Shown: positions 27,485 to 36,786 of the stretch, piece after piece
Layout of the letters: each line of letters starts with the position of its first letter
Numbering within the stretch: position 1 is the first letter of the stretch
DNA from: Planomicrobium soli
Lineage (GTDB): Bacteria > Bacillota > Bacilli > Bacillales_A > Planococcaceae
DNA length: 64,000 nt
Direction of reading: 5' to 3'
NCBI RefSeq assembly: GCF_003014655.1
Contig: NZ_PYAT01000005.1
Coordinates: forward strand, 226,364-290,363
Made by a program: the position numbers and the translations under genes
The notes under the pieces: generated by a model
Told to the model about the DNA's origin: nothing
Seen by the model: the letters and a program-made list of their open reading frames with translations, nothing else
Database searches by the model: none

Positions 27485-27853
27485 TTAATTTTCTTTGTAC
27501 AGCGTGTCTTCAAGAGTCCCGTCTTCAGTATAAATGCGCAGCTCTCCATTGTTCTTGTTAACGTAGCGCTTTGCTTCTCCCATTAGCTCTGCTTTCGTCT
27601 CTTCGATCAAAATGGCTTTTTTGCTGTCTTTTTTCTTCAATTGCCAACCTTCATCGTGTGACCGAATCTCGTAAACAGGCTGTTCTTCGTCACTGTGAAT
27701 GCTTTTGCGCGCACGATCAAGAGCAATCGGAATGGCGCGTCCTTCTTCATACCCATCGCGAAGAAGCGCGTTAGCAATTTCAATTGCTTTGCTGCGCACA
27801 TCTGTGTTCAAATTTTTGAATGAGTCCGGATAATTGTCGTTGCTCCATGGCAC
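27485..27853 (-). CDS. YdaT-like general stress protein (DUF2188)
   Basis: A 122-residue soluble protein. The N-terminal part (PWSNDNYPDSFKNL, then EIANALLRDG and EGRAIPIA) resembles the ChaB/YdaT-type region, and the C-terminal part has the DUF2188 pattern ending with GTLEDTLYKEN. The start is taken as the GTG at 27853, 8 bases after AAGGAGG; an in-frame ATG at 27889 lies upstream of that ribosome site. B. subtilis YdaT is a SigB-dependent stress protein of unknown function. A SigB-like promoter lies just upstream here. Confidence 0.8.
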   Translation of the reverse strand: MPWSNDNYPDSFKNLNTDVRSKAIEIANALLRDGYEEGRAIPIALDRARKSIHSDEEQPVYEIRSHDEGWQLKKKDSKKAILIEETKAELMGEAKRYVNKNNGELRIYTEDGTLEDTLYKEN

Positions 27854-27877
27854 TATGATCGCCTCCTTGATTTTCTT

Positions 27878-27903
27878 TTCCCCCTTCATTCGGGAAATAA
27901 AAC
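27878..27903 (-). promoter_or_regulatory. Candidate SigB promoter of the ydaT-like gene
   Basis: Read on the minus strand: GTTTTA (27903-27898), 14 bases, GGGGAA (27883-27878). Five of six and four of six match the SigB consensus. The leader would be about 18 bases. Confidence 0.45.
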
Positions 27904-27964
27904 AAAAAAACTGCTAGACAAGGTTGAAGAACCTGATAAACTAAAATTCTGAGGGGGAGTAAAA

Positions 27965-29485
27965 ATGTCAGATACAGTTTATCAAGTTATAGCTTTAACC
28001 ATTTATATGGCAGCTATGCTATTTATCGGATGGTATTCATTTAAGAAAACGGCTAATTTAACAGATTATATGCTGGGAGGAAGAGGTCTTGGCCCTGCAG
28101 TTGGTGCATTAAGCGCTGGAGCAGCGGACATGTCCGGATGGTTGCTGATGGGATTGCCTGGGGCAATTTATGTCGGCGGTCTCGTAGAGGCTTGGATTGC
28201 AATCGGCTTGACAGTCGGAGCTTACTTAAACTGGTTCTTCGTAGCACCGCGATTGCGCGTCTATTCGTTTATCACGAAAGACTCGATTACCATTCCTAGC
28301 TTTTTGGAAAATCGCTTGAAAGATACTTCACGTCTATTGCGTGTGGTTTCAGGAATTATTATTTTAGTATTCTTCACGTTTTACGTTTCTTCAGGGATGG
28401 TTGCAGGAGGAGTATTCTTCCAAAGCTCTTTTGGCCTTGACTACCATCTGGGTCTAGTAATCGTTTCTGCTGTAGTAGTGGCGTATACGCTTTTCGGCGG
28501 ATTCCTTGCCGTAAGTTATACGGATTTTGTACAGGGGACAATGATGTTCTTGGCATTGATTGCAGTGCCGATCATCGGGGTCTTCGTTACAGGAGGCTTT
28601 GGTGAAACGGCTTCTAGTATTCGTGCAGTCGATCCTGCACTTTTGAACTTCACGACAGGTGCTTCACTAATTGGTGTTATTTCAGCAGTGGCTTGGGGTC
28701 TTGGTTACTTTGGCCAACCGCATATCATTGTTCGTTTTATGGCTATCAGCACATTGAAAGAAGTTCGCCAAGCACGCCGTATCGGCATTGGCTGGATGAT
28801 CTTAAGCTTACTTGGAGCAATTTCGACTGCTTTAATCGGGTTAGCTTACTTCCAACAAAATCCAGGTGCGAGCTTAGGAGATCCTGAAGGTGTGTTTATC
28901 GTTCTCGGGCAAATTTTCTTCCATCCGCTAATTGCAGGATTCATGCTGGCGGCTGTATTGGCAGCAATCATGAGCACGATTTCTTCTCAATTGATTGTTA
29001 CATCATCAGCATTGGTAGAAGACTTGTATAAAATTGCGTTCAAAAAAGCTTCTACAGACAAACAATATGTAACACTTGGCCGTTTAGCGGTCTTGGTCAT
29101 TTCCTTAATTGCAGCTGCTTTGGCTTGGAAGCAAAATGCGACCATTCTTGATTTGGTTGCCTATGCATGGGCTGGTTTCGGAGCTGCGTTTGGTCCGCTT
29201 ATTCTCTTGGCATTGTTCTGGAGAAAGTTGACGACAGCAGGCGCTTTGGCAGGGATGGTTGTTGGAGCCGCTACGGTTATCATTTGGGACTTGCTGGGTA
29301 CAGCCGCTGGCGATCCAGGCGCAACTGCCACTACGAACTTTATGGGCAGTGTATATGAAATCATTCCAGGATTCCTTCTTTGCTTGATCGTAACGTTGGT
29401 TGTAAGTATGATCACTTACAAACCAAACAAAGAAATTACGGCAGAGTTTGATGAAACAGAGCGTTTGATCAAAGAAAGAGCGTAA
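27965..29485 (+). CDS. putP: Sodium/proline symporter PutP
   Basis: A 506-residue member of the solute:sodium symporter family with about 13 transmembrane helices. The first-helix motifs LGGRGLGPAVGALSAGAADMSGWLLMG, split here as the GGRGLGP loop and the SAGAADMSGW helix, are typical of PutP and OpuE proline carriers. It imports proline with Na+ for nutrition or as an osmoprotectant. GAGGGGGAG precedes the ATG. It is monocistronic. No putBC proline-degradation genes are nearby, so an OpuE-like osmotic role is as likely as a catabolic one. Confidence 0.92.
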   Translation: MSDTVYQVIALTIYMAAMLFIGWYSFKKTANLTDYMLGGRGLGPAVGALSAGAADMSGWLLMGLPGAIYVGGLVEAWIAIGLTVGAYLNWFFVAPRLRVYSFITKDSITIPSFLENRLKDTSRLLRVVSGIIILVFFTFYVSSGMVAGGVFFQSSFGLDYHLGLVIVSAVVVAYTLFGGFLAVSYTDFVQGTMMFLALIAVPIIGVFVTGGFGETASSIRAVDPALLNFTTGASLIGVISAVAWGLGYFGQPHIIVRFMAISTLKEVRQARRIGIGWMILSLLGAISTALIGLAYFQQNPGASLGDPEGVFIVLGQIFFHPLIAGFMLAAVLAAIMSTISSQLIVTSSALVEDLYKIAFKKASTDKQYVTLGRLAVLVISLIAAALAWKQNATILDLVAYAWAGFGAAFGPLILLALFWRKLTTAGALAGMVVGAATVIIWDLLGTAAGDPGATATTNFMGSVYEIIPGFLLCLIVTLVVSMITYKPNKEITAEFDETERLIKERA

Positions 29486-29499
29486 TTGTTTAAAATTCA

Positions 29500-29544
29500 A
29501 AAGGCTTCAAAAGCAGCGTTATAATTGCTTTTGAAGCCTTTTTC
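29500..29544 (+). terminator. Terminator after putP
   Basis: AAAGGCTTCAAAAGCA pairs with TGCTTTTGAAGCCTTT, a perfect 16-bp stem with a T tract. Confidence 0.93.
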
Positions 29545-29618
29545 TTATGGATTTTAAGGAATGTTTTTACTCGTAACGTATAATAGGAGAAAACGAGACA
29601 ATGAAGGAGAGACGTGCC

Positions 29619-30350
29619 TTGTACTTAGACCATATTGTGCATTTTGTTGATGAAAACCCGCAGGAAGCGGTCAATCATTGGAAGGAGCTTGGTTTTCAAG
29701 CCGTGGTTGGTGGGCAGCATTTGAAATGGGGAACCCATAATGCCCTTTTTTACGTTAAAGATTGTTACATAGAATGGTTGGCTGTAGAGAATGTTGATAT
29801 TGCAAATGGAGCTAATCATCCACTGACTAAATTGCTTCTTCACGATAAGTTAGGGTTTGGTACAATTTGCCTTCGGACAGAAGCTATTGAAGAAGTAGAC
29901 AAGCGGTTACAGGCACATGGATTTGATACTTCTGGAGTGTTGCAGGCTGAACGACGGACAAGTACTGGCAAGCTGATTCAGTGGCAGATGCTTTTTGTTG
30001 AAGAAGAGGTTTCGAACCAATTGCCATCCCCATTTTTTATCCAGTGGCAGGAAGATGATCCGGTCCGGTTAGAAAACTTGCGGAAAAGCGGTGCACTGCT
30101 GACTGAAAATGAAGTGCTGGAAATCGAAAAATGCATTTTGGGAGTGCATGATGTTGCTGCAAGTACCGAAAAATGGACAAGGTTACTCGGAGGTAAACTG
30201 AACCTGGCAAATTGCCGTATTGAATTTAAAGCCACTGACCGGGGAAAGGAACGGTTGGAAAAAGTGGTATTCAAAAATGCTGTTCAGGAAGTGACATTCG
30301 CCGAAGGGGTTTATGCGCTGCCGGAGAAAGGGAATAACAAGGGTAACTAG
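29619..30350 (+). CDS. VOC/glyoxalase-like domain protein
   Basis: A 243-residue protein with an N-terminal glyoxalase-like fold: LDHIVHFVD, WKELGFQAVVGG and HNALFYVKDCYIEWLAV, and a second shorter repeat (GVHDVAASTEKW) in the C-terminal part. It matches the Glyoxalase_3-like family widespread in Bacillales; substrates are unknown. I prefer the TTG start at 29619, which has AAGGAGAG 7 bases upstream. The in-frame ATG at 29601 lies inside that site. It is 93 bp upstream of hflX and may be read into it. Confidence 0.75.
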   Translation: MYLDHIVHFVDENPQEAVNHWKELGFQAVVGGQHLKWGTHNALFYVKDCYIEWLAVENVDIANGANHPLTKLLLHDKLGFGTICLRTEAIEEVDKRLQAHGFDTSGVLQAERRTSTGKLIQWQMLFVEEEVSNQLPSPFFIQWQEDDPVRLENLRKSGALLTENEVLEIEKCILGVHDVAASTEKWTRLLGGKLNLANCRIEFKATDRGKERLEKVVFKNAVQEVTFAEGVYALPEKGNNKGN

Positions 30351-30443
30351 GAGCAGCCGATGTTGGCCTGTATGTTATTAAAAGAAGCTGAAAAGACGCT
30401 TTGCTATAAAGGAAGTTTCCCTTGAGGAAAAGGAGGACCATAA

Positions 30444-31715
30444 ATGGATCTACTAATAGAAAAAGCGATACTAGTTGGTGTTCAGTTGCAGAAGGACATC
30501 CATTTTGATTATGAAATAGAGGAATTGCGCAACTTAGCTGAAGCTTGTGATGTAGAAGTGGTCGGAGAAGTGACTCAGAATCTTGACCGCATCAACCCTT
30601 CCCATTACGTGGGGACGGGGAAAGTGGAAGAGATTAAAGCGCTGTATGAAGAAGCGGGAGCGAACTTGGTTATTTTCAATGATGAACTTGGGCCATCGCA
30701 AATCCGCAACTTGGAAGAAGAGCTCGAATGCAAAGTCATTGATCGGACTTTGTTGATTTTGGATATTTTCTCTCGCCGCGCAAAAACGCGTGAAGCCCAA
30801 GTGCAAGTTGAACTGGCACAGCTGCAATATATGCTGCCGCGCCTAGTCGGTTTGCGCGCTTCACTCGGACGGCAAGGAGGAAGCAGCGGCGGAGGTTATC
30901 AAAACCGTGGTGCCGGTGAAACGAAACTGGAACTTGATAGACGGAAAATTGAAGACCAAATCTCGAAGCTTCGCAAAGAATTGGAACAGATCAAAGACCA
31001 GCGTGTAACTCAGCGGAAACAGCGTACTAAAAAAGGGACGCCGGTCGTTTCGCTTGTTGGGTATACGAATGCCGGAAAGTCCACAATCCTGAATGAGTTG
31101 CTGACAAAAACAGGCCAAGGTGAAGAAAAGCAAGTCTTTGAAAAAGATATGCTATTTGCTACGTTGGATACATCTGTACGCCAAATCCGCTTGGAGGACA
31201 ACAAGTCGTTCTTGCTTGCCGATACAGTCGGATTCGTCAGCAAATTGCCACATCACTTGGTCAATGCCTTCCGTTCCACACTGGAAGAGGCGCGCAATGC
31301 GGATTTGCTGCTGCACGTTGTGGATGTATCGAACGAAGAATACCGGCATATGATGGATGTCACCAACTCCACGCTGCAGGACGTCGGCGTTGAAGGTATC
31401 CCGACTCTCTTTGTCTACAACAAGGCGGATCTAGCGGGCATCCCGTATCCTAAAGTAACGGGAGACGCTCTATGGATAGCCGCGAAAGAGGACAAGGGAT
31501 TGAATGAATTGCTGGAACTGATCAAGCAGCGAATTTTTTCAGACCACGTTACATGCCGGATGATCTTGCCCTTTGAACGCGGCGACATTGTCGCTTATTT
31601 AAATGAGTATGCGACAATTGAAGAAACCGAATATGAAGAAAACGGCACGCTTCTTAAAGTGGAATTGAGCCAAGCCGATTATGATCGTTTCGAAGAATTT
31701 GTCATCGGGAAATAA
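30444..31715 (+). CDS. hflX: GTPase HflX
   Basis: A 423-residue ribosome-associated GTPase that splits or rescues stalled ribosomes. The N-terminal HflX domain has the Gly-rich loop GRQGGSSGGGYQNRGAGE (about 146-163), followed by a coiled coil. The Era-type G domain has G1 GYTNAGKST (about 204-212), G3 DTVGF and G4 NKAD. The C-terminal domain closes the protein. AAAAGGAGG precedes the ATG. A strong terminator begins at the stop codon. Confidence 0.94.
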   Translation: MDLLIEKAILVGVQLQKDIHFDYEIEELRNLAEACDVEVVGEVTQNLDRINPSHYVGTGKVEEIKALYEEAGANLVIFNDELGPSQIRNLEEELECKVIDRTLLILDIFSRRAKTREAQVQVELAQLQYMLPRLVGLRASLGRQGGSSGGGYQNRGAGETKLELDRRKIEDQISKLRKELEQIKDQRVTQRKQRTKKGTPVVSLVGYTNAGKSTILNELLTKTGQGEEKQVFEKDMLFATLDTSVRQIRLEDNKSFLLADTVGFVSKLPHHLVNAFRSTLEEARNADLLLHVVDVSNEEYRHMMDVTNSTLQDVGVEGIPTLFVYNKADLAGIPYPKVTGDALWIAAKEDKGLNELLELIKQRIFSDHVTCRMILPFERGDIVAYLNEYATIEETEYEENGTLLKVELSQADYDRFEEFVIGK

Positions 31716-31748
31716 AAAACGCATCTCCAATTTGGAGATGCGTTTTTT
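31715..31748 (+). terminator. Terminator after hflX
   Basis: AAAAACGCATCTCCAA pairs with TTGGAGATGCGTTTTT, followed by T residues. Confidence 0.93.
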
Positions 31749-31871
31749 TGTTGCTGAGTGATCCTTTTTAATAGAAGGATAAAAGGGTATCTAGTTACTG
31801 TACCGCTAAACATTTGTGAACTTTGGTGCAGATAAACAATTGCTCCTGCAGTGCTGCGCACTTCGTCGCAG

Positions 31872-31904
31872 ATGAGTAATGCCCCTGATGGGGGCATTAC
31901 TCAT
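31872..31904. repeat. Perfect 14-bp hairpin at the end of the ABC exporter gene
   Basis: ATGAGTAATGCCCC (31872-31885), 5-base loop, GGGGCATTACTCAT (31891-31904). It overlaps the stop codon of the minus-strand exporter gene. No T tract follows on either strand, so it may be an mRNA-stabilising stem rather than a classic terminator. Confidence 0.75.
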
Positions 31905-33619
31905 TGCTGAAACTGGATTCTGTGGAGATTTGCGAAAATGCCGTTGTGCTCTAGCAGTTCAGTGTAGCCGCCCTGTTCGGCGATGCCGTCTTCTGTTACG
32001 ACAATTACGCGGTCAGCATCCCGGATGGTTGCCAAACGGTGCGCGATAATAAGTGTTGTACGGTTTTCGGCAAGTTCGGATAAAGCTTCTTGAATGACGC
32101 GTTCTGTTTCGGTATCAAGGGCCGAAGTCGCCTCATCAAGAATCAAAATCGGCGGATTTTTCAAGAACATGCGTGCAATGGCCAAGCGCTGCTTTTGTCC
32201 ACCGGATAATTTAAGGCCGCGTTCGCCGATTTGGGTTTCGTAGCCTTCAGGAAGCTTGGAAACGAAATCTTCAAGATGTGCTTTCCGGGCAGCGGCTAGT
32301 ATTTCTTCATCTGTAGCATGTTGCTTGCCGTAAGCGATGTTTTCTCGTATCGTTCCCGTAAACAAGAAGACGTCTTGCTGTACAATACCGATATGTGAGC
32401 GGAGGGATTGTTTCGTCATATCCCGGATATCGATGCCGTCAATTGTAATGGCACCTTCTTGGATATCGTAAAACCTTGGGATCAAAGAGCAAATAGTTGT
32501 CTTGCCGGCGCCGGATGGGCCGACAAAGGCGATGGTTTCCCCGGCCTTTAACGTCAAATCAATGCCACTCAATACCTTTTTATGGTCATCATATCCGAAA
32601 TGGACGTTGTCAAAGCGTATGTTTCCTTTTAAACCGTCAACAGCAACTGCGTCAGCGCGGTCCAAAATATCCGGCTCTTGGTCGATCAATTCGCGGAAGC
32701 GGCCAAATCCAGCCATGCCTTTTGGATACAATTCCAGAAGTGCGCTGATCTTATCGATTGGCTTGATCAAGACGTTCAAGAACAATACGAAACTGACAAG
32801 TTCTCCGTACGTCAGATTTCCTTGGTAATTTAGCCAAGCTCCGTAAACCAGGACGATAAGTGTCAATAGCCGTGTCATCATGTAGATGCTGGAATGAGTA
32901 GCGGACATGACTTTATAAGCAACAAGCTTTGCTGTGCGAAATCTGTCGTTATCCTTTTTGAAGCGGTTTATTTCAAATTCTTCGTTTGTGAAAGACTGCA
33001 CCACGCGCGCTCCTGAGACACTGTCTTCCACTCTGCCGTTGACGTCGGCAATTTTGCCGTACATGCTGCTCCAAGCCTGATTCATTTTAATGTTGCAGAA
33101 AGTGATCAGCCAAATGAGGAACGGTATGACAACCAATGTGACAAGGGCAAGATTCGGATTGATCCAGAACATGATGCTGAAAGCGCCAAAGAAAGTCATG
33201 ATGGCGATAAAAAAATCTTCCGGCCCGTGGTGGGCAAGTTCGCCGATATCAAACAAGTCATTGGTCACCCGGCTCATAATGTGGCCGGTCTTTGTATTAT
33301 CGAAGAAACGGAAAGACTGGCGCTGCACGTGAGTGAACAACTCTTCCCGCATATCGGTCTCAATATTAATGCCAAGTTTGTGGCCCAAGTAATTGACGAT
33401 ATACTGCAGGAAAGTGCTTAATATGAACACGGCAAGAAGCAGGACGCTGACTGTGACAATAGAATTCCAGTCACCGCTCGGCAGCAAGGAATCGATGAAC
33501 CATTGAACAGCGACCGGGAAAGCAAGTTCTAAAACTGCGACAGTGATAGCGCTTGAAAAATCGATGATGAACAAGCGTTTGTGGGGCTTATAATATGTGA
33601 AAAACTGCTTTAACCTCAA
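31901..33619 (-). CDS. ABC exporter half-transporter (YknU/BmrA-like)
   Basis: A 572-residue fused permease-ATPase. Six transmembrane helices (to about residue 310) precede the nucleotide-binding domain with Walker A GPSGAGKTT, signature LSGGQKQR and Walker B ILILDEATSALD, then IIAHRLAT. It is a multidrug or lipid exporter type that works as a homodimer; the substrate is unknown. An upstream in-frame ATG at 33751 would add 44 residues. I prefer the TTG at 33619, which has GAGGTGG 5 bases upstream and gives the usual length. It is divergent from the lipoprotein gene. Confidence 0.88.
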   Translation of the reverse strand: MRLKQFFTYYKPHKRLFIIDFSSAITVAVLELAFPVAVQWFIDSLLPSGDWNSIVTVSVLLLAVFILSTFLQYIVNYLGHKLGINIETDMREELFTHVQRQSFRFFDNTKTGHIMSRVTNDLFDIGELAHHGPEDFFIAIMTFFGAFSIMFWINPNLALVTLVVIPFLIWLITFCNIKMNQAWSSMYGKIADVNGRVEDSVSGARVVQSFTNEEFEINRFKKDNDRFRTAKLVAYKVMSATHSSIYMMTRLLTLIVLVYGAWLNYQGNLTYGELVSFVLFLNVLIKPIDKISALLELYPKGMAGFGRFRELIDQEPDILDRADAVAVDGLKGNIRFDNVHFGYDDHKKVLSGIDLTLKAGETIAFVGPSGAGKTTICSLIPRFYDIQEGAITIDGIDIRDMTKQSLRSHIGIVQQDVFLFTGTIRENIAYGKQHATDEEILAAARKAHLEDFVSKLPEGYETQIGERGLKLSGGQKQRLAIARMFLKNPPILILDEATSALDTETERVIQEALSELAENRTTLIIAHRLATIRDADRVIVVTEDGIAEQGGYTELLEHNGIFANLHRIQFQQ

Positions 33620-33772
33620 AAAATCCACCTCATTAGTTTTGCTATAAACAAAAGTATAATGCATATCCTGCCATTTAACTAATAGAAATTCGTGAATCGA
33701 AATATTTTTCGAAACAGGCCAAAAGCGCTGTCTGGATTTGCGGATAAGCAAATCAGTGAAAGGATGATCAAT

Positions 33773-34633
33773 TTGAAAAAATGGATTATGTTCGTTAACG
33801 GAACGATACTGGCTTTTAGTCTATCAGCTTGTGGCCAGACAACAGAGCCGGAAGTCGGGAATGGAGCAGAAAATGGTTCAGCAAGCCAATTGACGGCAGT
33901 GGAAGTGTACGAAGATGCATTAAAAGCGGCAGAAGAAGTGGGCAGCCTGCATGCGGATATTGCAACAAAACAGCAGATGAAGATGCAGCCGGATGGCATG
34001 GCAATGGATGTATCTATAGATGCCGGCATGGACCTGACCCGGAATCCTGAAGCGTTCCATCACCAGTCGGAAACTTCCATCGTGTCTGAAGATATACAAA
34101 ATGAAACCCCAACTTTCATGGAGATGTATCTTACTGAAGAAGGATTGTACTTATACGAGGCTTCGATGGATACATGGCTGAAGCTGCAAGATGAAGCCAT
34201 TGAAGATTTTAAGCTGCTTGCTGATCAGCAAACTGCAGATCCTGCTCACCAATTAAAAGGCTTGAAGTCCCTTAGTGAAAATTTCTCATTAGAAGAAACG
34301 GAAGGAGAATATGCTTTAATACTGGAGTCATCTGGCGAGGCATTCTATCCTTTACTAACGGAGCAGCTGAAGAAAACATTCGGCCAAATGGAAATTGGGA
34401 CGCCGATGAAAAGCGAAGATATGGAAATTCGTTCTGTCCGGTTCGAGTTCCAACTCGATAAAAAATCCCTCCAAGTCTTATCTTTGAAAATGGATGCGGA
34501 TTTCGATGTGAAAATCGGGGAAGATTTGATGTCCATCCAGTCTCAAGTAGATTCCGTATATAAAAACTACAACGAAGTGGCGGAAATTGTTTTGCCGGAC
34601 GAAGTCATCGAACAAGCGCAAACATTGGAATGA
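33773..34633 (+). CDS. Lipoprotein, DUF6612-like
   Basis: A 286-residue lipoprotein with a signal peptide ending in the lipobox LSAC (Cys near residue 20), a Glu/Gly/Ser-rich linker, and a C-terminal LppX/LolA-like domain (pattern SLHADIATKQQMKM onward) as in DUF6612 lipoproteins of Bacillales. Such domains are thought to bind lipid, but function is not established. Starts compete: the TTG at 33773 has AAGGA 8 bases upstream, while the ATG at 33764 overlaps that site. A TATAAT at 33655-33660 may belong to its promoter. Confidence 0.75.
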   Translation: MKKWIMFVNGTILAFSLSACGQTTEPEVGNGAENGSASQLTAVEVYEDALKAAEEVGSLHADIATKQQMKMQPDGMAMDVSIDAGMDLTRNPEAFHHQSETSIVSEDIQNETPTFMEMYLTEEGLYLYEASMDTWLKLQDEAIEDFKLLADQQTADPAHQLKGLKSLSENFSLEETEGEYALILESSGEAFYPLLTEQLKKTFGQMEIGTPMKSEDMEIRSVRFEFQLDKKSLQVLSLKMDADFDVKIGEDLMSIQSQVDSVYKNYNEVAEIVLPDEVIEQAQTLE

Positions 34634-34639
34634 AAACGA

Positions 34640-34667
34640 CAAAAAGCCTGCCTTTTGGCGGGTTTTT
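34640..34667 (+). terminator. Terminator after the lipoprotein gene
   Basis: AAAAAGCCTGCC pairs through G-T wobbles with GGCGGGTTTTTT around a TTTT loop. Confidence 0.75.
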
Positions 34668-34766
34668 TTATTGTTTCTTTATTCTGTATTAAAATAATCG
34701 GAAATCAAGAATCCTATCCCTTCTTAGGATTTCAAAAATGACCATAATAGGCCATTATCATCTAAA

Positions 34767-34781
34767 TGAAAATAATTCTCA
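34767..34781 (+). promoter_or_regulatory. Secondary Fur-box-like site
   Basis: TGAAAATAATTCTCA matches 13 of 15 bases of the 7-1-7 Fur consensus. It lies just upstream of the -35 of the siderophore operon. Confidence 0.5.
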
Positions 34782-34789
34782 GTAAATCA

Positions 34790-34817
34790 TTGACTCTCTT
34801 TTTCAAACTGCTATACT
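34790..34817 (+). promoter_or_regulatory. SigA promoter of the siderophore import operon
   Basis: TTGACT (34790-34795), 16 bases, TATACT (34812-34817). Transcription would begin near 34824. Confidence 0.75.
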
Positions 34818-34831
34818 AAAACTTGTGCGAG

Positions 34832-34846
34832 TGATAATCATTATCA
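34832..34846 (+). promoter_or_regulatory. Perfect Fur box
   Basis: TGATAATCATTATCA is an exact 7-1-7 Fur operator. It sits about 8-22 bases after the predicted transcription start, a position fitting iron-dependent repression. Confidence 0.92.
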
Positions 34847-34892
34847 ATTTGCAAGAAGTTGAAACACTTTATAAACAAGGATGAGGGCAGTA

Positions 34893-35843
34893 ATGAAAAA
34901 ACGTTATTTAATACCTACATTGATCATACTGTCAGTTGTCTCTTTGTTTATCGGAGTCAGCAGTATCAGTATCATGGATCTGCTGGATTTCCAATCTGAA
35001 GAGACACAAATCTTCCTCATCAGCCGTCTGCCACGGTTGGTAGCGATTTTGCTTGCAGGCGCTGGCATGAGTATGGCAGGACTCATTATGCAGCAGTTGA
35101 GCCGCAACAAATTTGTGTCTCCGACAACCGCAGGTACACTTGACGCCACTCGTCTTGGGATTTTAGTTTCCATGCTGCTGTTTGCCAATGCATCGATGCT
35201 GGAGAAAATGACGCTGGCGTTCGCTTTTGCACTTGCGGGAACTTTCCTTTTTATGCAAATTCTTAACCGCATCAAGTTTAAAGATGCTATTTTTATTCCG
35301 CTTGTCGGAATGATGTTCGGAAACATCTTGTCTTCAATCACGACGTTCTTTGCATACCGGGCTGATGTAATCCAAAACATGTCAGCGTGGATGCAAGGCG
35401 ACTTTTCGATGATCATGAAGGGGAGCTATGAACTGCTGTACATCAGTTTGCCGGTCTTTGTTATCGCCTATCTTTATGCTAACCGTTTCACGGTGGCCGG
35501 GATGGGAGAGGATTTCTCCAAAAATCTGGGGCTGAAGTATCGGAGTGTTGTCAATATTGGGTTAGTCTTGGTTGCGCTGATCACTGCAACGGTCGTTTTG
35601 ACTGTCGGGATCATTCCGTTTCTTGGGCTGATCATTCCGAATATCGTCTCTATCTTCAAAGGCGATCACTTGCAGAAGACATTGCCCCATACTGCAATGC
35701 TCGGAGCAATTTTCTTGTTGCTTTGCGATATTTTAGGAAGAGTTCTTATTTATCCATATGAAATCTCCATTAGTTTAATGGTCGGCGTCATTGGAAGTTT
35801 TATTTTCCTCTTCTTGCTGTTTAGGAGGAAAGCATATGCGTGA
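34893..35843 (+). CDS. Iron-siderophore ABC permease, YclN/FatD-like
   Basis: A 316-residue FecCD-family permease with about nine helices. It carries GAGMSMAGLIMQQLSRN near residue 60, the conserved coupling region, and GLIIPNIVSIFKGD near 248. It forms the channel of a siderophore importer with the next permease. The gene order permease-permease-ATPase-binding protein equals B. subtilis yclNOPQ, the petrobactin importer; catecholate or petrobactin-type substrate is inferred only from that. The ATG at 34893 has GAGGG 5 bases upstream; the ATG at 34881 lacks a site. The stop overlaps the next start by 8 bp. Confidence 0.88.
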   Translation: MKKRYLIPTLIILSVVSLFIGVSSISIMDLLDFQSEETQIFLISRLPRLVAILLAGAGMSMAGLIMQQLSRNKFVSPTTAGTLDATRLGILVSMLLFANASMLEKMTLAFAFALAGTFLFMQILNRIKFKDAIFIPLVGMMFGNILSSITTFFAYRADVIQNMSAWMQGDFSMIMKGSYELLYISLPVFVIAYLYANRFTVAGMGEDFSKNLGLKYRSVVNIGLVLVALITATVVLTVGIIPFLGLIIPNIVSIFKGDHLQKTLPHTAMLGAIFLLLCDILGRVLIYPYEISISLMVGVIGSFIFLFLLFRRKAYA

Positions 35844-36786
35844 TTTACATAAACTGATGATTCTTGTTGGTTTGGCAATACTGGCATGTGCCGCTTATCT
35901 GTTTCACGATTTGAACGGCAGTTTCGACTACGCACTGCCGCGGCGTGGAGTAAAAGTGTTTGCCATGGTGCTCACTGGGGTGGCAATTGCTTATGCCACA
36001 GTCGTCTTTCAGACGATTACCCATAACCGTATTTTGACGCCAAGTATTATGGGGCTCGATTCCCTTTATATGCTGCTTCAAACGTTGTTGATTTTTTTCC
36101 TTGGCTCCAGCCATGTAACGATTATCAACAAACAAGTTAATTTCATTTTGTCCATACTTGTGATGGTTGTATTCGCTTTACTGTTTTATCAGTTGCTTTT
36201 TAAAAAAGGAAACCAGCCTATTTATTTTCTGCTTTTAGTCGGCATCATTTGCGGGACGTTTTTTTCGAGCATTTCGACATTCCTGCAAGTGCTGATCGAT
36301 CCGAATGAATTTCAAATAGTACAGGACCGGATGTTTGCCAGCTTCAATAACGTCAACGCCGATCTGGTTTGGACATCGCTTGTAATTATCATCGTATTAG
36401 TCGTCTTTGCTTGGCGGCATAATGGGTCGCTGGATGTCTTGTCATTGGGGCGGGACACGGCAATTAACCTTGGCGTGAATTATGATGCGCTTGTTAAACT
36501 GATGCTCGTGCTGGCGGCAGTGCTGATTGCGGTTGCTACTGCACTTGTTGGGCCAATTACATTTTTCGGGTTGATCGTCGCCAATTTATCTTATCAATTC
36601 TTTAAGTCCTATAAGCATTCAACAATTATTTTTGGTGCCATTATTATTAGTGTGATTGCACTTGTCGGCGGTCAATGGGTAGTGGAGCGAATCTTCACTT
36701 TCAATACGACATTGAGTGTGATCGTCAACTTTATCGGTGGGATTTACTTTATTTATCTACTATTAAAGGAGAGTCGGTCTAAATGA
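35836..36786 (+). CDS. Iron-siderophore ABC permease, YclO/FatC-like
   Basis: A 316-residue FecCD-family permease, partner of the upstream one. Conserved segments include RRGVKVFAMVLTG, the FFGLIVANLSYQ region near residue 250 and FIGGIYFIYLLL at the C terminus. The ATG at 35836 has AGGAGG 7 bases upstream, within the end of the first permease gene; an in-frame ATG at 35791 is much less likely. The stop overlaps the ATPase start (ATGA). Fur control is shared through the operon promoter. Confidence 0.88.
   Translation: MRDLHKLMILVGLAILACAAYLFHDLNGSFDYALPRRGVKVFAMVLTGVAIAYATVVFQTITHNRILTPSIMGLDSLYMLLQTLLIFFLGSSHVTIINKQVNFILSILVMVVFALLFYQLLFKKGNQPIYFLLLVGIICGTFFSSISTFLQVLIDPNEFQIVQDRMFASFNNVNADLVWTSLVIIIVLVVFAWRHNGSLDVLSLGRDTAINLGVNYDALVKLMLVLAAVLIAVATALVGPITFFGLIVANLSYQFFKSYKHSTIIFGAIIISVIALVGGQWVVERIFTFNTTLSVIVNFIGGIYFIYLLLKESRSK

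Noticed and set aside
30534..30827. Long frames on the opposite strand of hflX and similar antisense frames in other genes
   Set aside because: They lie within well-identified genes, have no ribosome sites and no recognisable product.
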